From Buchnera aphidicola (Pentalonia nigronervosa) (GTDB lineage Bacteria; Pseudomonadota; Gammaproteobacteria; Enterobacterales; Enterobacteriaceae), in NCBI GenBank assembly GCA_014622685.1, contig CP061275.1:310001-374000 (forward strand): a stretch of DNA of 64,000 nucleotides, in the 5' to 3' direction. The notes under the pieces were generated by a model that did not search any database, was not told where the DNA came from, and saw nothing but the letters and a program-made list of their open reading frames with translations. This document shows positions 30,027-40,869 of the stretch, in pieces. Made by a program: the position numbers and the translations under genes. Numbering within the stretch: the stretch's first letter is position 1; the number at the start of each line of letters is the position of its first letter.

Positions 30027-31097
30027 ATGCTAAATAATATTAAACCTGGAGTTGTGACAGGAGATGAAGCTAGAAAAATATTCGAATTAGCTAAACAAAA
30101 GAAATTTGCAATACCAGCCGTGAATTGTATAGGAACCGATTCAATAAATTCCGTTCTAGAGACAGCTGCACGAGTAAAATCACCAGTAATTATACAATTT
30201 TCAAATGGAGGTGCGTCTTTTATTGCTGGTTATAAACAACGATTTTCTTCTTGTCAAGAACAAGCTATTCAGGGTGCTATATCTGGAGCACAACATGTAC
30301 ATTTAATAGCTAAAAATTACAAAATACCTGTAATACTACACACAGATCACTGCGATAAAGAACATTTACCTTGGATTGATGGTTTACTGAAAAAAGGCGA
30401 AAATTATTATAAAGTTTATAAACGACCGCTATTTACATCACACATGATTGATTTATCAAAAGAAAATCTGCAAGAAAACGTATCTGTTTGTAGAAAATAT
30501 TTTATCAAAATGAATAAAATAAACATGCTGTTAGAAATGGAACTAGGTTGCACTGGAGGAGAAGAAGATGGTGTAGACAATACCAATTTAAACAAAAAGT
30601 TGCTTTATACAAAACCTAAAGATGTAAATTTCGCATATCAAGAACTCAATAAAATTAGCCCAAATTTCAGTATTGCCGCTGCTTTTGGAAATATACATGG
30701 TGTCTATCAATCTGGCAATATTGATCTTCAACCTATAATTTTAAAAAAATCACAAGAATATGTACAACGAAAAAACAACTTAAAAAATAACCCATTAAAT
30801 TTAGTATTTCATGGTGGATCTGGTTCCGATGTAAAAGATATACAAAAATCTATTAAATATGGTGTGGTTAAAATGAATATTGATACTGATATTCAATGGG
30901 CAGCATGGAATGGAATATTAAAATTTTATATAAAAAACAAAGAATATTTACACAATCAATTAGGAAATCAATATAATAAAAACCAACCAAACAAAAAATA
31001 TTACGATCCTAGAACATGGATTCGACAATCCCAGAAATCTATGTCAATAAGATTAGAGCAATCGTTTAAGCAATTAAACGCATACAATATATTATAA
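30027..31097 (+). CDS. fbaA: Fructose-bisphosphate aldolase, class II
   Basis: A zinc-dependent aldolase that cleaves fructose-1,6-bisphosphate. Metal ligands lie in ILHTDHCDKEHLPW (first His about residue 108), in the GNIHGVY loop and in VFHGGSGS; the E-x-E-LGCTGGEEDGVDN segment is characteristic of the type A subgroup. The length of 356 matches E. coli (359). It is probably cotranscribed with pgk; a hairpin with a G+C-rich base follows the stop. Confidence 0.97.
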   Translation: MLNNIKPGVVTGDEARKIFELAKQKKFAIPAVNCIGTDSINSVLETAARVKSPVIIQFSNGGASFIAGYKQRFSSCQEQAIQGAISGAQHVHLIAKNYKIPVILHTDHCDKEHLPWIDGLLKKGENYYKVYKRPLFTSHMIDLSKENLQENVSVCRKYFIKMNKINMLLEMELGCTGGEEDGVDNTNLNKKLLYTKPKDVNFAYQELNKISPNFSIAAAFGNIHGVYQSGNIDLQPIILKKSQEYVQRKNNLKNNPLNLVFHGGSGSDVKDIQKSIKYGVVKMNIDTDIQWAAWNGILKFYIKNKEYLHNQLGNQYNKNQPNKKYYDPRTWIRQSQKSMSIRLEQSFKQLNAYNIL

Positions 31098-31119
31098 ATT
31101 GTTTACAAAAATTTAATTT

Positions 31120-31146
31120 CGGGGAATAAATAAAAAATATTCTCCG
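31120..31146 (+). terminator. Hairpin after fbaA
   Basis: The arm CGGGGAATA (31120-31128) pairs with TATTCTCCG (31138-31146), nine pairs with one G:U, around a nine-base A-rich loop. Five G or C in each arm is striking in this sequence and suggests selection. It lies 23 bases after the fbaA stop. The T tract after it is weak. Confidence 0.65.
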
Positions 31147-31281
31147 TAATAATTTTATATCTAAAATAAAAATTTAATATATGAGTCATTATAAAAAATG
31201 ACTGTTTCAAACTAATAAATAATCTTTTCAAAAAAAAAACAAAATATGTATTATAAAAATGCATATTCATAGAGAAAAAAG

Positions 31282-32127
31282 ATGGATGATTTAAATTTAA
31301 TTAACAATATTAATCACATAGGAAACTGGTTAATACACAATCAAGAATCATTATTTGGATATATGCGAAATTTAACATCAGTAATATTTGTTTTGATTGT
31401 TGGAATGTTTGTAGCTAAAATAATATCCAATGGAGTTAATCAAGTATTAATTGCCCGTAAGATTGATCTTACTATTTCTGGATTTTTATCTGCATTAATA
31501 CGTTATGTTATCATTACATTTACATTAATTGCAGCCTTAGGAAAACTTGGAGTGCAAACAACATCCATCATTGCCATATTAGGCGCAGCTGGAATGGCTA
31601 TTGGTTTAGCTCTGCAAGGTTCTTTATCTAACTTTGCCGCTGGTGTATTATTAGTGACTTTAAGACCATTAAAATCTGGAGAATACGTTAATTTAGGAAA
31701 TGTTTCAGGAACAGTTTTAAACATACATATTTTTTATACAATGTTGCGTACTCTAGATGGAAAGATTGTAGTTGTACCAAACAACAAAATCATTTCTGGC
31801 AACATTATTAACTATTCACGAGAACCAGCACGACGCAATGAATTTATTATAAGTGTATCTTATGATTCAGATATTGATTTAGTCATTAAAGTTTTAAAGA
31901 AAGTAATAGAAAATGAAGACCGAGTTATTAAAGATCGAGATATTATCGTTGGATTAAGTGAATTTGCTCCATCTTCTTTAAATTTTGTTGTACGTTGTTG
32001 GAGTAATAATAACGATCTAAATGAAGTATATTGGGATCTAATGGCACAATTTAAAAAAGCATTAGATAAAAATAATATTAATATTCCAAATTCACAAATT
32101 GATGTTTATTTATATAAAAAAAACTAG
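31282..32127 (+). CDS. mscS: Small-conductance mechanosensitive channel MscS (YggB)
   Basis: A homoheptameric inner-membrane channel that opens on hypo-osmotic stress. Three membrane helices lie at about residues 28-50, 65-85 and 90-125; the pore-lining third helix keeps the glycine/alanine pattern GAAGMAIGLALQGSLSNFAAG. The beta domain follows with VVVPNNKIISGNIINYS, then the C-terminal alpha/beta domain. The length of 281 compares with 286 in E. coli. The start has AGAGAAAAAAG just upstream of ATG. It follows fbaA as in E. coli but after 184 bp, past a hairpin, so it likely has its own promoter. Confidence 0.95.
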   Translation: MDDLNLINNINHIGNWLIHNQESLFGYMRNLTSVIFVLIVGMFVAKIISNGVNQVLIARKIDLTISGFLSALIRYVIITFTLIAALGKLGVQTTSIIAILGAAGMAIGLALQGSLSNFAAGVLLVTLRPLKSGEYVNLGNVSGTVLNIHIFYTMLRTLDGKIVVVPNNKIISGNIINYSREPARRNEFIISVSYDSDIDLVIKVLKKVIENEDRVIKDRDIIVGLSEFAPSSLNFVVRCWSNNNDLNEVYWDLMAQFKKALDKNNINIPNSQIDVYLYKKN

Positions 32128-32203
32128 AATAATATTCTACACAAAACAACATTTTAAATTTTTCATTTTTTTTAAAATTGTTATTTTTTTATAAGAGGCA
32201 GTC

Positions 32204-35200
32204 ATGCTTATTATTTATAAATCCAATGATTTTCAATTTTTATTAAGAAAAATATATTATATTATCCAAACACAACCACTAAATAACATATTTCAAAAAG
32301 AAATTATTATACACGACAATAAAATTTTATTTCAATATTTAAATATGTTTATAGCAAAAAAAATTGGGATTTCTGCACATTTTAAATTATATCACCCTTA
32401 TGTGTTTATGTGGAAATTATTTAAAATTATTTATCCTAAAAAGAATATAAAAAATATGTTTACTCCATCTATTTTAACCTGGAACATTATGAAAATTCTA
32501 GACAAAAACATATTTTTTCATTTTTCTAATACTAAAAAGGATACCTTAAAAAAATTTCAACTCGCATTTTTTATGGCTAACATGTTTGAAAAATATCTTA
32601 TTTATCGGCCATCTTGGATTAATCAATGGGAACAAAATAAACATATAAAAAATATTGATAAAAAACAATTATGGCAAATAAAAATGTGGCAAGAAATAAT
32701 ACGATTAAACAAAGAACATAATCAATCTATTTGGCATTTTCCACATTTCTTTTCATATTTTCAATCAGATTTACATTCGAAAAACATAAAAAATATTAAA
32801 TTACCTGATCGAATTTTCGTTATTTCTTCATTCTCTTTAAGCCCATCATATATAAAAATTTTTGAAATCATCAGTAAATATATTCATGTTTATTTTTTGC
32901 ATGTTACACAATTTAAAAACAACAAATGCAGGAATAACACTATAAAATGTAAAAAAACTAAAATACATTCATACACAAAAAATATACATCCATTAAATTA
33001 CTCATTAGAAAAATTATGGGGACAATATGAAAAAATATACTTATTAAACATTAATAATATCAAAAATAATAAAGTTATACATTATGTTAAAAATTATCAA
33101 GAAACCAATTTATTAAATCAAATAAAAAATACTATTTTATCATCTTGTTATATTCAAAAAAACTTAAAAAAAAAATATTAGATCCGAGCGATAATTCTTT
33201 TTCTATTAATATTTGTTGCAATCAACAACATGAAGTTGAAATTTTACACAATACATTATCAAATTTGCTAAATAAACATTCCAATATCAAAACACATGAC
33301 ATTATAGTTACTTCCTTCTCTATTGATGATTATATTTCACATATAAAATCAGTATTTCAATTAAAAAATAAAAACACAATTCCATTCTCTATTTCTAAAA
33401 AATATTCAAAAAAAACTGAAGTTATGATCTTTGTATTTAAAAAAATGTTAAACTTGTCAATCAGTCGATTTAGTAATCAAGAAATACTAGATCTGTTAGA
33501 TATTCCAGAAATAGCAAAAAATTTCGATATTTCAGAAGATGAAATAGATATTTTATATTATTGGATTGAAAAAATAAACACCAGATGGGCTGTAAACCAA
33601 CAACATCAACGCAATTTATCATTACCAAAAATTAATCAAAATACTTGGTTTTATAGCATTGAAAAATTAATGCTAAGTTTTTCTATGAACCATAAAAAAC
33701 ACATTTGGAACAACATAACAACAAGTGCTTTTATTGATAATTCCAGATCTAAATTAATAGGAAAACTTGCAGAGTTCATAAACATCTTGAATAAGTGGCG
33801 AAAAAAATTGTTACGTTCACAAAATTTATCATATTGGGATAAAATGCCAAAACTATTAATTCATGATATTTTTTATACTAATCAAACAACACAACAATCT
33901 TTTGAAATTATTCAAAAAGTATGGAATAACATGATTTATGACAGTTTATTGTCTAATTATACAAAAAAAGTCCCCATTAGTATCCTAAGAAAAAATTTTA
34001 TATATAATATTAATCGTTTTAAAAATGAACAGTTGCATCCTGGAGGGATTAACTTTTGCCATCCATCAATGATATGTCACATACCATTCAAAGTAATATG
34101 TATTATCGGTGCAGATAATAACCAAATTAGTTTTAAAAAAGAAATCTTAAATCATATTAATTTACTAAAACAAAAACCATTAATCGGAGATGTTAATTTA
34201 TATGAACAACATGCTTATTTATTTTCTCAAATGTTTTCTTGTGCTAAACAATATTTCTATATTAGTTACATTAATTTTTCTATCGAAAAAAATACTAAAC
34301 AATATCCTTTAATATTTGTTGATCAATTGTTACATTACATTTCACATAATTTTTGCTTTATTGGAGATGAAAATTTAAATATACAAGACAATACAAAAAA
34401 AATTTTTAAACATTTTCAAAAAAAGCATAATCTATTTCTATTTAGCAAAATAAAAAATGTGAGTTTTTCTAACATCTATCATATCAATAAAATTAAAAAT
34501 AAAAAATTTTTCAATAAAAATTTATATATAAAAAACGCATCAAAAATATTTTTTTCAAAAAAAATCGATTTAAAAAATTTAATTAAATTCTGGCAACATC
34601 CAATACGATATTTTTGCAATATTGCACATAATATCAAAATTTATCCTCAAAAAAAACCTATAATTACAACTGAACCTTTTTCAGTTAATAGTTTCGATCG
34701 ATTTAAAATCAATTCTGAATTTTTAAAAAAAATTATAAAAAATCAAAATATTCAATCTTTATTTAAATACTATACTCTGTCAGGAATACTACCTTATGGC
34801 TATTTTGGTACAACTTTTTTAGAACAACAAATACAAAAAATGTACGACATAGCAAAATTAGTCAATTTTTATAAAAAAGAAAGCCAAATAGAAAAATATA
34901 ACTTGAAAATTAATGATTTTAAACTTTATGGTACATTGAGCGAAATACAAAATACTGGATTACTGCGTTGGACAGCAAGGAAAATTAACTACAGTGACCG
35001 CATCTCTTTATGGTTAGAACACTTGGTCTATTCGATTTTAGGAAACACCGGAGAAAGTAAAATAATCGGATACGACAAACAAATTTGGTCGTTCGTTTCA
35101 ATACCATCAAATATTGCAAATAATTATCTTCTGAAATATATTGAAGGCTATATGTATGGATTAAAAACACCGATTTTTCTAACACAATCAGGAGCACACT

Positions 35201-35439
35201 GGATCGATAAAATTTATGACAAAAAAAATCACCGTATTCACTATGAATATGATATAAAAAAAAGAGGATATAATAGTTTTTTAAAAAAATGGAAAGGCAA
35301 TAGTTTTTATTCTGGCGAACAAGAAGAAGGTTACATAAAAAAAATTATTTCTAAAACCAATAAAAAAAACATAAAAAAAATTTATGCTACGTCAAAAAAA
35401 TGGCTACTTCCAATATTACAATATAGAAAATACAAGTGA
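32204..35439 (+). CDS. recC: RecBCD subunit RecC, frameshifted at an A10 tract
   Basis: The Chi-recognition and scaffolding subunit of the RecBCD helicase-nuclease. The first part (ATG 32204) matches the RecC N-terminus, with KIGISAHFKLYHPYVFMWKL and LIYRPSWINQWEQNKH, and ends at TAG 33179-33181 just after ten A (33166-33175). The rest continues in the -1 frame as ILDPSDNSFSINICCNQQHEVEIL, matching E. coli ...LDPLDSSITFHVCHSPQREVEVL, on to WLLPILQYRKYK at the end. One extra A joins them into about 1,078 residues (E. coli 1,122). recB begins 9 bp after the stop and recD follows it; both partners are intact, which argues that RecC is still made, perhaps by transcript slippage. ptrA, found between recC and recB in E. 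coli, is absent. Confidence 0.9.
33166..33175 (+). other. recC: A10 slippage/frameshift site in recC
   Basis: Ten A between AACTT and TATTAGATCC. With eleven A the codons are TTA-AAA-AAA-AAA-ATA-TTA-GAT and the RecC frame stays open. Confidence 0.85.
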
Positions 35440-35448
35440 TAATAAAAA

Positions 35449-38400
35449 ATGTATTCTAAAACTAAAAAATTATACAAGTTAGACATATTTAAAATACCGA
35501 CTTATGGTATCCACTTAATCGAATCTTCAGCAGGAACTGGAAAAACATCAACAATTGTGTTGTTATATTTACGTTTGTTACTAGGAATAGACAAAAAAAT
35601 AAAACATGCTAAAAAATTTTTAGTACAAGAAATACTTGTAGTAACGTTTACCAATGCAACAAAAGAAGAACTTTATATACGCATAAAAAATAGTATTTAT
35701 AACTTATATTTAGCCTGTCTGAACAATAACAATAACGAAAAGAACATTTTTACTATGTTACTAAATGAAATAACAGATAAAAATGACGCTGCTGGTATTC
35801 TTTTTAAAGCTTATCATAATATCCATAACGCTGCCATTCATACTATACATAGCTTTTGCAGAAACATGTTGCAATCGTATAGTTTAAATATAAATTATGC
35901 TTTTGAAGAAAAAATAATTGAAAATGAAGATAATTTATATATACAAGCAACACAGGATTTTTGGAGATCCTGCTTTTATAAATTACCGGAAGAAATTGCG
36001 AAAATTGTTTTTCAAGAATGTAAAAATCCTGAATATTTATTACAAAACATACAATCATTATTATATATAAAATCATTAAATTTTACAAAAACTAGTATGT
36101 CTAATGTTACTTTAATGGCGCATCATAAGAAAAATATAAATATGATCAACAATTTTAAAAAATTATGGATGAAAAATCATCCATCAATATTTAAAATAGT
36201 TAATAACGTTCAGACTAATAAAAAAATATATAGTAAATCAAACGTATCTAAATGGATCAATAATATTACTATATGGGCAAACACTATAACTAAAAATTAT
36301 CATATTCCACATGTATTAAAATATTTTACTAAGAGTAATATGGAAAAAAATATAAAACAAAATTTGTCTCTGAAAAATCTTGTTTTTATAAAAACTGAAA
36401 AAATATTAAAAAAAAACATGTCTTTAAAAAATATTATTCTCTTGAATGCGTTAAGGAAAATCCCAAAAATTATACTTAAAGAAAAACAAAAACAATCACT
36501 ATTAGGTTTTGATGACTTGCTAAATAAATTACTAAAAATACTGATAAAAAATAAAAATATTCAAAAAATAATAAGCAATCAATACCCTATAGCATTTATC
36601 GATGAATTTCAAGATACAGATATTAATCAGTATAAAATATTTAATTTAATATATAAAAATGATAAAAAAACAGCATTATTTCTCTTTGGAGACCCAAAGC
36701 AAGCAATATACAGTTTTCGAGGTGCAGATATTTTTTCTTATTTATATGCAAAAGATAAAATTCAAAATCACTATTATCTTGAAACTAATTGGCGTTCATC
36801 AGAAAATATGTGTAGGGGTATCAACATATTGTTTTCTTCTTATTTAAATCCGTTTATATTTAAACGTATACCATTCATACCTATATTGCCAAATTACAAA
36901 AACTCAAATATGAATTTTAAACTCCATGGTGTACTACAAACCGCAATACGATTTTTTATACCAAAAAAAAAAGAAATGTGCGCAGAAGAATATCAAATAT
37001 GGATTGCAAAACAATGTGCAAACGAAATTAGTTATTGGTTACATTGCGCACGAACAGGAAACGCTACAATTGTTACTAAATCAGGAAAAAAAAAATTAAC
37101 AGAAAGTGATATTGTAGTATTAGTGAAAAATAAAATAGAAGAAAAAATCATACGAAATGCACTAGAAAGTGTAAATATTCATACAATATATTCATCTCAT
37201 ACTTATGGTGTTTTTCAAACAAATGATGCAAAAGAGTTATTATGTATGCTCCAATCAATTTTAGATCCCACAAATAAAAAAATCTTACAACAAGCTGTTT
37301 TAACTGATATTTTTCAATCAATTTTATATGAGAATAATCATATTTTAAATTGCAAAAATCCATATTTAATTGCAGAAAAATTATATAAATATCATAAAAT
37401 ATGGAACAAAACAGGCATTTTTCGTGTGATTGAGAGCATAATTATAAGTAATATTCAAATTAATAAATCAGAAACAACACATCAAAAAAATATAAATTTA
37501 TTACATATAGCAGAAATTCTACAAAAAAAATCTATTTTAGTTCAAAAAAAAACTGCTTTAATGCGTTGGTTACAAAAAAAAATTCTTCAAAAAAACATTT
37601 CTTCCAGTAACGAAAAAATTCGATTTATCAATAAATTGACATCAATTAAAATAGTAACTATACATAAATCAAAAGGATTAGAATACCCAATTGTTTGGAT
37701 ACCTTTTATGATTAATTTTCATCCAGCAAAATTGCCTATATATCATGATAAAAAAAACTTTAAAATATTTTATGATCCAGAACACAAAAAAAAAAATTTA
37801 GAATTAGCTGATAATGAAAGATTAGCAGAAGATATGCGTTTTTTATATGTTGCACTAACGAGATCAATTGTACATTGTAGTATAGGTATAACATGTATAA
37901 TCAAAACAAAAAAGATAAAAGAAAAAAATAGTAAAATGTATCACAATGCTTTAGAATATCTGATTAAAAGAAAAAAATATGTTAATTATGATATTTTACT
38001 AAAAAAAATCAATTCATTAAGTATTTATCCTATTATCGATATTAAACATGACACTATTAATTGTAAAAATTATTATAAATGTACAAAAAAATGTTTTTTT
38101 TCTGAAAGACGTGTTTTAAAAAAAGATATAAAATACACTTATTCTATCACAAGTTTTACTCAACTAAAAAAAGAAAATATATTTTTAACAAAAAAAAATA
38201 ATCAATACAGAAAAGAAAATTTTTTTATCGAGAATATTAAACAAAATAAAAAAAAATTAACAATACATAATTTTCCAGAAGGAAAAAAATCAGGTATATT
38301 AATACATGATATGCTAAAAAAAATAGATTTTATGTATTTAAAAAAACCTAATTGGTATTCTGATTTTTTAAACATGTATAATTTTTCAATAAACTGGACT

Positions 38401-38961
38401 AAAACATTAATATCTTGTATAAACGATCTCGTTAATATTCCATTAAATCACAATAACATTATCCTATCAAAATTAAACCAGCAAGAATATATAAAAGAAT
38501 TAGAATTTTTTATTCCAATAAAAAATATTTTACATAGTCAACAATTAAATAATATTATTCAATCATTTGACAAAATATCTCATGTTGCACCAAAATTTTT
38601 ATTTGATCCTGTTACTGGTATTTTAAAAGGATTTATTGATTTAGTTTTCGTATGGAAACACAAATATTACATTTTAGACTACAAGTTTAACTGGTTAGGT
38701 GAAAATAACAAATTTTATAGCAAAAATAATATTATTAAAGAAATTATTAAAAACCGATATGATGTGCAATATCAAATATATGCAATTGCATTACATAAAT
38801 ACTTAAAAAACAAAGTTAAAAATTACAATTATAATACACATTTTGGCGGTATTTTTTATATTTTCTTACGAGGGATAAACAAAAAAAATCAAGACAATGG
38901 TATTTTTTATACCCTGCCAAATTATTTACTCATTAAAAAATTATCTATTTTAATATCATAA
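35449..38961 (+). CDS. recB: RecBCD subunit RecB, helicase and nuclease
   Basis: The 3'-5' SF1 helicase with a C-terminal nuclease. Walker A is SSAGTGKTST at residues 26-35, Walker B is IAFIDEFQDTDINQY, and further helicase motifs are LFGDPKQAIYSFRGAD, LETNWRSS, TIHKSKGLEYPIVWIPF and LYVALTRS. The nuclease domain keeps the catalytic acidic cluster and lysine in KGFIDLVFVWKHKYYILDYK, close to E. coli GFIDLVF...YYLLDYK. The 1,170 residues compare with 1,180. It contains two in-frame A10 runs (36963-36972, 37086-37095) and an in-frame A11 run (37786-37796), which contrast with the broken A10 of recC next door. Confidence 0.97.
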   Translation: MYSKTKKLYKLDIFKIPTYGIHLIESSAGTGKTSTIVLLYLRLLLGIDKKIKHAKKFLVQEILVVTFTNATKEELYIRIKNSIYNLYLACLNNNNNEKNIFTMLLNEITDKNDAAGILFKAYHNIHNAAIHTIHSFCRNMLQSYSLNINYAFEEKIIENEDNLYIQATQDFWRSCFYKLPEEIAKIVFQECKNPEYLLQNIQSLLYIKSLNFTKTSMSNVTLMAHHKKNINMINNFKKLWMKNHPSIFKIVNNVQTNKKIYSKSNVSKWINNITIWANTITKNYHIPHVLKYFTKSNMEKNIKQNLSLKNLVFIKTEKILKKNMSLKNIILLNALRKIPKIILKEKQKQSLLGFDDLLNKLLKILIKNKNIQKIISNQYPIAFIDEFQDTDINQYKIFNLIYKNDKKTALFLFGDPKQAIYSFRGADIFSYLYAKDKIQNHYYLETNWRSSENMCRGINILFSSYLNPFIFKRIPFIPILPNYKNSNMNFKLHGVLQTAIRFFIPKKKEMCAEEYQIWIAKQCANEISYWLHCARTGNATIVTKSGKKKLTESDIVVLVKNKIEEKIIRNALESVNIHTIYSSHTYGVFQTNDAKELLCMLQSILDPTNKKILQQAVLTDIFQSILYENNHILNCKNPYLIAEKLYKYHKIWNKTGIFRVIESIIISNIQINKSETTHQKNINLLHIAEILQKKSILVQKKTALMRWLQKKILQKNISSSNEKIRFINKLTSIKIVTIHKSKGLEYPIVWIPFMINFHPAKLPIYHDKKNFKIFYDPEHKKKNLELADNERLAEDMRFLYVALTRSIVHCSIGITCIIKTKKIKEKNSKMYHNALEYLIKRKKYVNYDILLKKINSLSIYPIIDIKHDTINCKNYYKCTKKCFFSERRVLKKDIKYTYSITSFTQLKKENIFLTKKNNQYRKENFFIENIKQNKKKLTIHNFPEGKKSGILIHDMLKKIDFMYLKKPNWYSDFLNMYNFSINWTKTLISCINDLVNIPLNHNNIILSKLNQQEYIKELEFFIPIKNILHSQQLNNIIQSFDKISHVAPKFLFDPVTGILKGFIDLVFVWKHKYYILDYKFNWLGENNKFYSKNNIIKEIIKNRYDVQYQIYAIALHKYLKNKVKNYNYNTHFGGIFYIFLRGINKKNQDNGIFYTLPNYLLIKKLSILIS

Positions 38962-38977
38962 GATGAATAATTAAAAA

Positions 38978-40810
38978 ATGAATATGATGCATTTATTAAA
39001 AAAATCCGCAAAAGAAAAAATTATACATTTATTTGATTTTCATTTTTCGCAATTTATTACAAAAACAAATGATACTATGATGTTAGTATCAGCTTGTATA
39101 AGCTATGAGCACAGGAATGGTCATACCTGTCTACCTATCACATATTTTGAAAAAAATAACTTTTTTTCTAATGTAAATAAAACATTAACAAAAAACATTA
39201 TAAAAATTTTATCAAAAAAAAATGACTGGATATTAAAAATATCACAACATAAGTCTGTTGGAAATGGTTCTTATCCAACACCATTAGTTTTATTTAAAGA
39301 AAAAATATATCTTTATAAAATATGGACATCTGAAGAAAATATTTTAAAACGATTATACGAAAATAATAATAAAAAAATAAGTCATATTAATTGTAATCAA
39401 ATAATAAATTATTTGTTCCGTAAAAAACAAAACATGCAAACAATAGCAATTGCTCTTGCTTTAATTAATAATATTACTTTCATTATAGGAGGGCCTGGAA
39501 CTGGAAAAACTACTACTATATTAAAAATTATCTTTGCAATCATAAAAACTACACATGTTGCTATTAAAATTCAATTATCAGCATTCACTGGAAAAGCAGT
39601 TATACGTTTAAATAAATTGTTGAGAGATAATTTTTTTAAGAAAAATCTTAATAAAATAGAGCAAAATTACCTTCCATCTACCGCTGTAACCATACATGAA
39701 TTATTAGGAATTCAAAAAATATCACAAAAAAGCTTTTTCCATAAAAAAAATAAATTAAATCTAGATGTGTTAATTATTGACGAAGCCTCAATGATAAATA
39801 TTTTTATGATGGAAAACATATTTCTCGCAACCGAAAAAACAACCAAAATTATTTTTATAGGAGATAAAAATCAATTACCTCCAATAGAATCAAGTTGTAT
39901 TCTACAAGACATTTGTTATTACTCGAATCACGGTTATAGCCCAAAAATGATCGATCATCTTCAAAAAATCACTAATAATAAATTATTACATAAAATTAAT
40001 ACATACAAATCAAGATTTATTAGTGACAAAATATGCGAATTAAAAAAAAATTATCGATTTAGTGAACATTCAGAAATTAATATTTTATCAAACGCAATTT
40101 GTGATAAAAATATCAACATTCTTCAACGTGCGTGTAATAATACTTTAAAAAATGTATTTTTTTATGAAATTCATTCTTTTTTAGAATATAATAATATGAT
40201 TGACAAAATTGTTATTAACAATACTAATTATTGGAAAAAAATACATAAAAAATCTACTTTTCAAGAAATTATTCATACTTTTCAAATGTATCAAGTATTG
40301 TGTATAGTACGTGATGGTTGTTTTGGTGTTAACATGATCAACAAAAATATTGAAGAAAAAATGAAATATAATAAAATGATTAAAAATATCAATCAAGACA
40401 ATACTGAATGGTATATAGGACGTCCAATTATAATCACAAAAAATAATAAATATCTAGATCTATCGAATGGAGATATTGGCATTACCAATTTAAACAATCA
40501 TGGATTTTTTCAAGTTGCTTTTTTAAAACAAAATAACATAATACAAAATATTCCTATCACTGTTTTAAGTCATTATGAAAGTGCTTGGGCAATGACAGTA
40601 CATAAAGCACAAGGATCAGAATTTTTTAATGTAGCATTAATATTACCAAATGTTTTGTTGCCTATATTAAATAAAAATATGATATATACTGGTATTACGC
40701 GAGCACGTAACATATTAAGTATATTTTCCACTAAAAAAATGTTTTTATCTTCAATTTTAAATGATCAAAAAAAACAAAATAGTTTACTAGATAGATTGAA
40801 TTCGTTATAA
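38978..40810 (+). CDS. recD: RecBCD subunit RecD, 5'-3' helicase
   Basis: The fast 5'-3' SF1 helicase of the complex and regulator of its nuclease. Walker A is GGPGTGKTTT (171-180), Walker B is VLIIDEASMINIFMM, then FIGDKNQLPPIESSCILQDI, and motif VI is AMTVHKAQGSEF with YTGITRARN near the C-terminus. The 610 residues match E. coli (608). It starts 16 bp after recB and closes the recC-recB-recD operon; the next gene in E. coli, argA, is a fossil here on the opposite strand. Confidence 0.96.
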   Translation: MNMMHLLKKSAKEKIIHLFDFHFSQFITKTNDTMMLVSACISYEHRNGHTCLPITYFEKNNFFSNVNKTLTKNIIKILSKKNDWILKISQHKSVGNGSYPTPLVLFKEKIYLYKIWTSEENILKRLYENNNKKISHINCNQIINYLFRKKQNMQTIAIALALINNITFIIGGPGTGKTTTILKIIFAIIKTTHVAIKIQLSAFTGKAVIRLNKLLRDNFFKKNLNKIEQNYLPSTAVTIHELLGIQKISQKSFFHKKNKLNLDVLIIDEASMINIFMMENIFLATEKTTKIIFIGDKNQLPPIESSCILQDICYYSNHGYSPKMIDHLQKITNNKLLHKINTYKSRFISDKICELKKNYRFSEHSEINILSNAICDKNINILQRACNNTLKNVFFYEIHSFLEYNNMIDKIVINNTNYWKKIHKKSTFQEIIHTFQMYQVLCIVRDGCFGVNMINKNIEEKMKYNKMIKNINQDNTEWYIGRPIIITKNNKYLDLSNGDIGITNLNNHGFFQVAFLKQNNIIQNIPITVLSHYESAWAMTVHKAQGSEFFNVALILPNVLLPILNKNMIYTGITRARNILSIFSTKKMFLSSILNDQKKQNSLLDRLNSL

Positions 40811-40869
40811 ATTAATTTTTAATACATTTAAAAAATATTACTCATAATAATTTTAGAATTTATTTTTTA

